This document shows, in pieces, positions 1 to 5,064 of a DNA stretch of 5,818 nucleotides. Source of the DNA: Hyphomicrobiales bacterium (GTDB taxonomy: Bacteria > Pseudomonadota > Alphaproteobacteria > Rhizobiales > Devosiaceae). The stretch lies in contig WFOP01000290.1 in the NCBI GenBank assembly GCA_015487985.1, positions 1 through 5,818 on the forward strand, written 5' to 3'. The notes under the pieces are model-generated. The model searched no databases. It was given only the letters and a program-made list of their open reading frames with translations, and was not told the DNA's origin. A program made the translations under genes and the position numbers. How positions within the stretch are numbered: position 1 is the first letter of the stretch; each line of letters begins with the position of its first letter.

Positions 1-993
1 GGCAAACGGGTTGCCCGAAATCAGTACCACGTCAAATTCAAGATTTTTTTCGGCAAAATATTCTTCAAGCCCATAGCGCCAATAATAGGAAAGCGTGTTG
101 AAAGAGCGGGCATTTTTTCTCTCTGATTCTATAAATTTTGCTCCCCATCCAGGGAATTCCGCAAAATCTTTCACCATGCAGGCAATGTTATGATCCGGTA
201 TATGGTGCAGGTTATTTATGGGGAATTCTTTGGCCGAAATGTTATCCTGTTCAGCGTCCCAATTGATTGCGGTGGCCAGGTGAGTTTCAATTCTTCCTTC
301 CGAGATTTCTGATATTTTCTCCATCCAATAGTTGATGCGCTGCACGGCAACTGCCCGGCATGGCCCGGAAAAATATGAGACCATCAGAAATTTCACTGAA
401 GGCGTGTCTGATTGGGAGGAGTTTGAAATCTCTTGCGATTTGTGCCGGGCTTCCAAACCGGCTTTGGACGTATTGGCACCGATAATATCAAGTTTTGAGA
501 TTAAGTCAGACAAAGAGTTTGCTGCATAATATGGACCGATATATTTTTTTCTAAAGTCGGTTTCAATTTCCGGTTTGGTGAATAAATTCACCTTGGAATT
601 GCCAAGCAACGCATAATCCAGCTCCCGAATTGCCTGCATGGAAAGGGCAAACCGCAAACCATAGGCAAGTGAGCTCCAGGCATTTGCAAAAATCATCAGT
701 TCGCGAAGCGGATGATTATGATCAATTATGATAAGGGGATTTGGAACCGTCTCCTGCTGCAATCGCATCACCACGAGTTTCCATGCATGGTTGGGACTTC
801 TGCCCAGACTATTTAGCACAAATGGCTCTGCAGGTATGGGCAGATGCTCAACCCTGATGGAGTTTGCCTCAGGAATATATAAGCTGATTTTTCCCCGACG
901 ATATACAGCATGCGCAATTCCGCTCTGCCCGGCTTCATCGGCCGCCGACAAATCCTGCGCAAAAACTATTGGTGTGAAACTAGAATTACTCAC
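1..993 (-). CDS. Glycosyltransferase, family 4-like N-terminal half (3' end outside window)
   Basis: This frame is open from a GTG at 993 to the window edge, giving 331 residues without a stop; the C-terminal half lies beyond position 1. Residues about 200-331 look like the N-terminal Rossmann half of a GT-B glycosyltransferase. There is a hydrophobic strand followed by a Gly/Pro turn (KFLMVSYFSGP, 201-211), then the helix AVAVQRINYWMEKI, and a later strand DVVLISGNPF (321-330), which matches the family pattern 'D.I..SgpPf'. Residues 1-195 precede this domain and I do not recognise them; they contain a hydrophobic strand with acidic and His residues (LIIIDHNHP, 87-95) and may be a second domain. 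The donor-binding half, with the usual E(X7)E motif, is not in view. The start was chosen because the frame meets the upstream gene's TAA nine codons earlier and has no ATG; GGGAG at 1010-1006 lies 12 nt upstream, rather far. It is probably cotranscribed with the glycosyltransferase gene 24 nt upstream, and a role in extending a surface glycan is inferred. Confidence 0.8.
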   Translation of the reverse strand, partial: MSNSSFTPIVFAQDLSAADEAGQSGIAHAVYRRGKISLYIPEANSIRVEHLPIPAEPFVLNSLGRSPNHAWKLVVMRLQQETVPNPLIIIDHNHPLRELMIFANAWSSLAYGLRFALSMQAIRELDYALLGNSKVNLFTKPEIETDFRKKYIGPYYAANSLSDLISKLDIIGANTSKAGLEARHKSQEISNSSQSDTPSVKFLMVSYFSGPCRAVAVQRINYWMEKISEISEGRIETHLATAINWDAEQDNISAKEFPINNLHHIPDHNIACMVKDFAEFPGWGAKFIESERKNARSFNTLSYYWRYGLEEYFAEKNLEFDVVLISGNPFA

Positions 994-1016
994 AATATGT
1001 ATTTTCTCCCGAGCAT
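990..1016 (-). other. Eight-codon bridging open frame (possible translational coupling)
   Basis: The minus strand carries ATG plus seven codons and TGA, encoding MLGRKYIL. The ATG begins one nucleotide after the TAA of the 520-residue glycosyltransferase. The TGA overlaps the next gene's GTG by 4 nt (GTGA). It could hand ribosomes from one gene to the next. The peptide itself need not have a function, and chance is possible. A nearly identical arrangement occurs at 4054-4028. Confidence 0.25.
1006..1010 (-). promoter_or_regulatory. Candidate Shine-Dalgarno site for the partial glycosyltransferase
   Basis: The minus strand reads GGGAG here, 12 nt before the GTG at 993. The match is good but the spacing is longer than the usual 5-9 nt, so initiation may depend partly on ribosomes arriving from upstream. 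No ATG in the same frame offers a better-spaced start. Confidence 0.4.
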
Positions 1017-1017
1017 A

Positions 1018-2580
1018 TTAAGAACCTGAACCGATTAACTCGAGTTCACGCTTAATCGTGTTATCATATCCACATTGCTCTCTAACCCGCTTGCCGGCCG
1101 CCTTCGATAAAACAGGCAATAATTGAGGGTTTTTATACAGGTTCCAGATTGCATCTGCGTAAGCTAGCGGATCATCGGCACGCACAAGAACCGCACAATC
1201 TGAATCCGCATATTCAGGAATAGCGCTAACCCTGTTTGTTACACAAACCAACCCGCTGGCCATTGCCTCTCCCATCAACACGCCTTGCGTATCAAATCTG
1301 CTGGGGGCAAGAAAAATACCGTTTTGCGCATGCATCTGCTGCATTTGAATCGCAGACAAATGCCCCTCGCGAATTTCAACATTCAAGAGATGGGAAATTT
1401 CGTTGACCAAGGGCCTGAACAGGGCACCCGTGCCGCAAATGGTAAATTTCAACTCATCAAATCCTGCCCGTTTTGAAAGGATTTTTATGGCGTCGATTGC
1501 GATATCGTTGGCATAATTCCTGCTTTGGAAAGACCTGATCAGGAGGATTTTTACTGCCTGCTCCGGCATTTTTTCCTCAAAAGCATAATGATCACAATTA
1601 ATAAAATTGGGAATCACATGGCCATTTTCAATGGCCTGCCCGATATCTTTTTCCGCAATAGATTTCAGATAATTGGAAACAACAATTTTTGCTGTTTTCT
1701 TCTGAGCAAATACGGGAGCAGCGGCCTCCTTGCGCATCTGGTTCACTTCATCGCGCACCCGACGTTGAAACTCAATTTCCGGCGTCAAAAAATTAAAAAA
1801 CAGTCGTCGGTAATCGCGCACCTCAAATCCGTGAAACCAATGAAAACACCTGTCGGGGGCGGCGCTTTGTGCAAGAACAGAAAGTGTATTGGGTGTTGGT
1901 GAATGTGTAAGTATTTTGGGGTTGTGCTTACAGATCGCCTTGAAATAAACGGCCAGATCGCCAACCCGCATACGCAAACAACCGGTCGAACCCGCCGCCC
2001 CAAAAGAAATATTCTTGTTTCGGTCATTCACTTCGACAACCAGAACCTTGCACCCACCTTTGACATAGGCCTCAACACGGGACTGAACAAAGCTCCCTCC
2101 GTATTCCTTGCCCTGACGGGGATAGGAATTGCAGATCAATACAAACTCATACTGTTCATATCCGGGAACCAGCCAGTCAATTTTGGGCCTGATGAAACTT
2201 TTCGTGAAAAAAGAACTCAGGGTAATTTTTCCGTCCACTGAATCATTTTTCATGCCACTCATTCTGTGAATTAGTGCTGTTTTCACAGAAGCGGGAACCA
2301 CACGGTGAGCAAAGCTCCGAATGGCTCTGATTTTGAAAATTTTACGGACAAAGCCCAAAATAAACGTATCTATACGAAAAGACTGCAACCTGCTTTTAAG
2401 CCAGTAAGGAGCCGGATTTGCAGCAACTTCCAGCAGTTTGTTTTCAAGTTCTCTATAGCGAAGGGCTGCCAGTGTTACATCCCGGCGCGAGTCCTGGAGC
2501 TGTTTTCGCAGTTGCTCTATTTCAAAATCGGCGTTTTTTTCTGCCCGACCTGATGCGCGCTCGTTTACGTTATCATCCAT
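1018..2580 (-). CDS. Glycosyltransferase, family 4-type, with N-terminal coiled coil
   Basis: This complete 520-residue protein is predicted to transfer a sugar from a nucleotide-sugar donor during glycan assembly at the cytoplasmic face of the membrane. Residues about 18-53 are rich in Glu, Arg, Gln and Leu with heptad-like spacing and probably form a coiled coil. Residues 60-135 are basic and unassigned. The N-terminal Rossmann half starts near 145 (FVLICNSYP) with a Gly-rich turn at 159-163. The C-terminal half shows the typical series IPNFIN (323-328), strand ILLIRSF (345-351), ICGTG (381-385) and APSRFDTQGVLMGEAMASG (425-443), followed by IPEY (454-457). The usual E(X7)E pair appears as D430 and E438, as in a known subgroup with 'PSR.D.QGV...EAMASG'. 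The ATG at 2580 follows a weak GGGG/GGG purine stretch about 9 nt upstream; no in-frame upstream alternative is better. It is preceded by a 302-nt noncoding gap, so it may have its own promoter. Donor and acceptor cannot be read from the sequence. Confidence 0.88.
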   Translation of the reverse strand: MDDNVNERASGRAEKNADFEIEQLRKQLQDSRRDVTLAALRYRELENKLLEVAANPAPYWLKSRLQSFRIDTFILGFVRKIFKIRAIRSFAHRVVPASVKTALIHRMSGMKNDSVDGKITLSSFFTKSFIRPKIDWLVPGYEQYEFVLICNSYPRQGKEYGGSFVQSRVEAYVKGGCKVLVVEVNDRNKNISFGAAGSTGCLRMRVGDLAVYFKAICKHNPKILTHSPTPNTLSVLAQSAAPDRCFHWFHGFEVRDYRRLFFNFLTPEIEFQRRVRDEVNQMRKEAAAPVFAQKKTAKIVVSNYLKSIAEKDIGQAIENGHVIPNFINCDHYAFEEKMPEQAVKILLIRSFQSRNYANDIAIDAIKILSKRAGFDELKFTICGTGALFRPLVNEISHLLNVEIREGHLSAIQMQQMHAQNGIFLAPSRFDTQGVLMGEAMASGLVCVTNRVSAIPEYADSDCAVLVRADDPLAYADAIWNLYKNPQLLPVLSKAAGKRVREQCGYDNTIKRELELIGSGS

Positions 2581-2601
2581 TGTAAAAAACCCGCCCCAAT
2601 A

Positions 2602-2645
2602 AAACCGCCATATACGTTTGCAATAAACGATACCAAGCGGCGTTT
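2602..2645 (-). repeat. Two-layer hairpin, possible weak terminator or leader structure
   Basis: An outer stem pairs 2602-2609 (AAACCGCC) with 2639-2645 (GGCGTTT), leaving one bulged C. An inner perfect 5-bp stem pairs CGTTT (2615-2619) with AAACG (2625-2629) around a 5-nt loop. ATAAACG (2623-2629) can alternatively pair with CGTTTAT (2641-2647), so two mutually exclusive folds exist. In the direction of transcription the outer stem ends in TTTTATT, a short and impure U tract. This could be a weak intrinsic terminator after the aminotransferase or a leader element before the next glycosyltransferase. Confidence 0.3.
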
Positions 2646-2671
2646 ATACAAATTTTATCAGAGCGGCTACC

Positions 2672-2739
2672 CCAAAAGAATATGCTCAACTGATACAGTT
2701 GCTAAAATCCCTGCGTCCACTTTACAATTCTTCTTTTGG
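2672..2739. repeat. Nested inverted repeats (9-bp outer, 6-bp inner)
   Basis: CCAAAAGAA at 2672-2680 is the exact reverse complement of TTCTTTTGG at 2731-2739, with 50 nt between them. Inside lies a second perfect dyad, CAACTG-ATA-CAGTTG, at 2687-2701. As RNA from the minus strand this could fold into a long stem enclosing a short hairpin; as DNA the inner 15-bp dyad could be a protein-binding site. No poly-U follows directly, so a terminator is unlikely. Confidence 0.4.
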
Positions 2740-2786
2740 CATTGCAGATATCAGCATCGGAGGCAAGGCCGGCCGCCATGGTTTAT

Positions 2787-2810
2787 CATGGGGGCCCCGA
2801 GAGGCTCATG
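2787..2810. repeat. G+C-rich imperfect inverted repeat
   Basis: CATGGG at 2787-2792 can pair with GCTCATG at the right edge (2805-2810) using one G-T pair. CC at 2795-2796 and GG at 2803-2804 can extend the stem past two bulged G residues. It lies about 75-95 nt after the aminotransferase stop, where a terminator might be expected, but neither strand has a T run behind it. Confidence 0.2.
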
Positions 2811-2882
2811 CCAGCAACCAGGGAAACACCCCGCAATCTTTACATTCACCCCCCGAACCACTGCAACCGGTATAAATTCATA

Positions 2883-4031
2883 CTAAGCCGCTACTTGTTC
2901 TACAGCCAGAATGACATATTCGATTTCCTCATCGCTCATGTCCGGGAATATCGGCAGTTGAAATGAGCGTTTTGCCAAATCTTGCGTTACCGGCAGATCT
3001 GCCCGATAGCCCCGATATGGAGGCTCAAGATGCGAGGCCATCACACCACGTCGAGTGGCAACTCCTCTGGCATGCAGCTTTTCCATAACTTCATTGCGCC
3101 CCAATCCTGAATTTTTGGAGATGCAGAGCTGAAAAGACTGCCAATTGGGAACTATATGTGCGGGAACCGCAGGCATTTGCAAATTTTTGAGATGAGAAAG
3201 CCGCTTGATATATGCCTGTGCAATCCAATTGCGCCGCTCCAGCATCGCATTTAACCGAGACATTTGAACAACACCAATTGCCGCCTGAATATCCGTCAAG
3301 CGAAAATTATAGCCGATTTCGGGGTACTCCTCAAATTTGGTCGGCAAAGACCCATGACGTTCATAGTCCGACAATGACATTCCCTGATGCCTGAGCAGGC
3401 GCAGTTTTTTTGCAAGCCTTTCATCACTGGTGACGATCATCCCCCCCTCGCCGGTTGTAACAACCTTGCGCGCATGCAGGCTGAATATGGCAACGGGCGC
3501 GCCGCACCCGGTGGGCCGATCGCGAAACCTGCTGCCAATCGAACAGGCAGCATCCTGAATAACCAGGAGATTGTGCTTGTCAGCGATTGCCTGGATTTTG
3601 TCGATTTCGCAGGGCAACCCAAGTTGATCTATGGGCAATATCGCCTTGGTTGAGTCCCCTATAAGGGCTTCAATTTTATCGGGACAAATATTGTAGGTGC
3701 CTTCGTCAACATCAACAAATACAGGCGTCGCACCAACATGTCTGATGACATTTACGGAGGCTATAAAGGTAAGTGATGGCACGATGACTTCATCCCCGGG
3801 GCCAATACCAAGTGCCTTGAGAACCAGAAATGCCGCTGTTGTCCAGGAGGACGCCCCTATTGCAAATTTGGTGTTGCAGGTGCTGGCGAAGGCTTTTTCC
3901 AGCTCCAAAAGGCGCGGGCCACCAACAATCCAGCCGCTTTTTACGACATCAGCGGCAGCTATCGCCTCTTGAAGACCCGTTCCGGGCCGACTGAATGCAA
4001 CGGTGCGAACGGTTTTGGGCAACTTGTTCAT
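2883..4031 (-). CDS. DegT/DnrJ/EryC1/StrS-family sugar aminotransferase
   Basis: This complete 382-residue, PLP-dependent enzyme belongs to the family that aminates keto-sugar nucleotides, normally with glutamate as amino donor, in the cytoplasm. The length is normal. The fold is recognisable in order: SGWIVGGP near the start (32-39), GASSWTTAAFLVLKALGIGPGDEVIVPSLTF split across 59-89, DVDEGTYN (107-114), the PLP-ring Asp in QDAACSIG (D160), the Schiff-base lysine in FSLHARK (K189), GEGGMI (194-199), and GYNFRLTDIQAAIG (240-253). K189 and D160 are intact, so it should be active. One oddity is that the usual 'PVH..G' segment reads PIDQLG (133-138), with Asp for His. The ATG at 4031 is the only in-frame choice between the SDR stop and the conserved N-terminus, and no clear Shine-Dalgarno site precedes it. 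It lies 22 nt after the SDR gene, which probably supplies or shares its substrate. The exact sugar (4-amino or 3-amino) is not deducible. Confidence 0.93.
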   Translation of the reverse strand: MNKLPKTVRTVAFSRPGTGLQEAIAAADVVKSGWIVGGPRLLELEKAFASTCNTKFAIGASSWTTAAFLVLKALGIGPGDEVIVPSLTFIASVNVIRHVGATPVFVDVDEGTYNICPDKIEALIGDSTKAILPIDQLGLPCEIDKIQAIADKHNLLVIQDAACSIGSRFRDRPTGCGAPVAIFSLHARKVVTTGEGGMIVTSDERLAKKLRLLRHQGMSLSDYERHGSLPTKFEEYPEIGYNFRLTDIQAAIGVVQMSRLNAMLERRNWIAQAYIKRLSHLKNLQMPAVPAHIVPNWQSFQLCISKNSGLGRNEVMEKLHARGVATRRGVMASHLEPPYRGYRADLPVTQDLAKRSFQLPIFPDMSDEEIEYVILAVEQVAA

Positions 4032-4054
4032 ATAGTTGAATTCATTGTTTGCAT
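4028..4054 (-). other. Eight-codon bridging open frame (possible translational coupling)
   Basis: The minus strand carries ATG plus seven codons and TGA, encoding MQTMNSTI. Its ATG shares one nucleotide with the TGA of the SDR gene (TGATG), and its TGA overlaps the aminotransferase ATG by 4 nt (ATGA). GGTGA lies 4 nt before the mini-ATG. Because the aminotransferase lacks a clear ribosome binding site, stepwise reinitiation through this frame is plausible. It may also be chance. Confidence 0.3.
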
Positions 4055-5064
4055 CACTTCACCGATTGATCCCAATTTCTATCCGATGAGCCAAGAAGCT
4101 CCGAATAGTCATGGGTTTGCTGCCTGATCCAGGCGATATATTTTTCCACCCCTTTTTCGATGGATATGGATGGCTCATGACCGATCAGGCGCGATGCCTT
4201 TTCAGTCCCGGCGTGCAATTGTTCCACGTCACCGGGCCGCGCCCTGTCATATTCTATATCAAGATCATTGCGATTTAAGGCACCAAGAACCAATTCTGCG
4301 AGTTGAGTAACGCTGACCATACGGCCATAGGCAATGTTTATGGTTTCACCAACTACGTTTTCTGCCGTCCCGATTATTGCCAGACTCCGGGCGATTTCGG
4401 TTACATAGGTGAAATCGCGACCATTGCTTCCGTCTCCGAATATGATGGGCCGCAAACCATTGAGCGCACGTGCAATAAAACGCGGCAAGACCTCTGCGCG
4501 CATGCCGGTTGTGTAGGCTCTGGGGCCGTAGGCATTGAAGGGGCGAACAACAACGGTTGGTAAATGATAGGTTCGCAAATATGCGTTTGCATAACATTCG
4601 CCCGCGAGTTTTGCTGCCCCGTAAACAGTTACGGGCTGGCACAGCGTGCTGTCCTCCTCCAGAACCCCCGTTGATGAATTTCCATAAACCTCAGAAGAGG
4701 AGCAATAGATAAACCGTTGAACATTTTCTGCGCGGGCAGCTTCCAGCACCACCAGCGTTCCGGTGGCGTTTACATCATGGGATTCCCTCGGCTCCCCCAG
4801 CGAGCGACGCACGCATTGCACCGCCAGATGGTATACAATATCACACCCTGAAATTGCGCCTGCCACCGCAGATTCATCACATATGGAGCCTTTTATCACC
4901 TCCAGGTTTCCCGTTTGCCTTGCGGCAGCAAGATTTTCCTCCAACCCGACCGAAAAATCATCGAGAACCACCACCAAGTTTCCTTCAGCGAGCAATATAT
5001 CAACCAGATGGCTGCCGATAAAACCCGCGCCGCCAGTTACCAGTATTTTTTTTCGCTTAGCCAC
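4054..5064 (-). CDS. Extended SDR NAD-dependent sugar-nucleotide epimerase/dehydratase
   Basis: This 336-residue Rossmann-fold enzyme acts on a nucleotide sugar through a 4-keto step, using bound NAD(P) in the cytoplasm. The nucleotide-binding motif TGGAGFIG is at 10-17, the acidic end of strand 2 (D35-D36) favours NAD, HLAVQ is at 79-83, the catalytic Ser region YCSSSEVYG at 120-128, the YxxxK pair is Y148 and K152, and RPFNAYGPR (174-182) is the usual substrate-side motif. Late RPGDVEQLH resembles UDP-hexose 4-epimerases. SSSEVYG, with Glu after Ser124, is also seen in ArnA-type and UDP-xylose-synthase-type decarboxylases, so epimerase is preferred but not proved. I chose GTG 5064 over the upstream ATG at 5175 because the Rossmann motif starts ten residues later, GGAG sits 7 nt before it, and the longer frame would run deep into the preceding gene. 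The resulting overlap with that gene is 8 nt, implying coupling. An A8 run lies in codons 4-7. Confidence 0.92.
   Translation of the reverse strand: MAKRKKILVTGGAGFIGSHLVDILLAEGNLVVVLDDFSVGLEENLAAARQTGNLEVIKGSICDESAVAGAISGCDIVYHLAVQCVRRSLGEPRESHDVNATGTLVVLEAARAENVQRFIYCSSSEVYGNSSTGVLEEDSTLCQPVTVYGAAKLAGECYANAYLRTYHLPTVVVRPFNAYGPRAYTTGMRAEVLPRFIARALNGLRPIIFGDGSNGRDFTYVTEIARSLAIIGTAENVVGETINIAYGRMVSVTQLAELVLGALNRNDLDIEYDRARPGDVEQLHAGTEKASRLIGHEPSISIEKGVEKYIAWIRQQTHDYSELLGSSDRNWDQSVK

Larger units (their letters stand above)
2581..2882. other. Noncoding gap with several inverted repeats
   Basis: These 302 nt separate the aminotransferase stop from the next glycosyltransferase start, whereas the other junctions overlap or leave 22-24 nt. 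No convincing gene is seen on either strand. The part at 2741-2870 is more G+C-rich and contains GGCCGGCC (2767-2774) and a C6 run; the part at 2581-2740 is more A+T-rich and holds most of the dyads. A -10-like TAAAAT lies on the minus strand at 2657-2652, 72 nt before the ATG, but I find no good -35 at the right distance. The gap could hold a promoter, a regulatory leader, a terminator, or the remains of a lost gene. Confidence 0.6.

Noticed and set aside
728..1021. Plus-strand open frame of 97 codons at the left end
   Set aside because: It is antisense to the first 90 residues of the partial glycosyltransferase, lacks a ribosome binding site and resembles no family. The minus-strand frame is longer and has recognisable motifs.
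2652..2657. Promoter -10 element TAAAAT on the minus strand
   Set aside because: The hexamer matches 5 of 6 positions, but no sequence 16-18 nt upstream resembles TTGACA, so it is mentioned but not called as a promoter.
2767..2774. GGCCGGCC palindrome as a recombination or attachment site
   Set aside because: A single 8-bp G+C palindrome with no partner copy or integrase gene is not enough evidence.
2787..2810. Intrinsic terminator after the aminotransferase
   Set aside because: The hairpin is imperfect, with a G-T pair and bulges, and no T run follows on either strand. It is kept only as an inverted repeat.
2736..2966. Plus-strand open frame of 76 codons crossing the noncoding gap
   Set aside because: More than a third of it lies antisense to the conserved aminotransferase C-terminus, it has no ribosome binding site, and the translation shows no recognisable fold.
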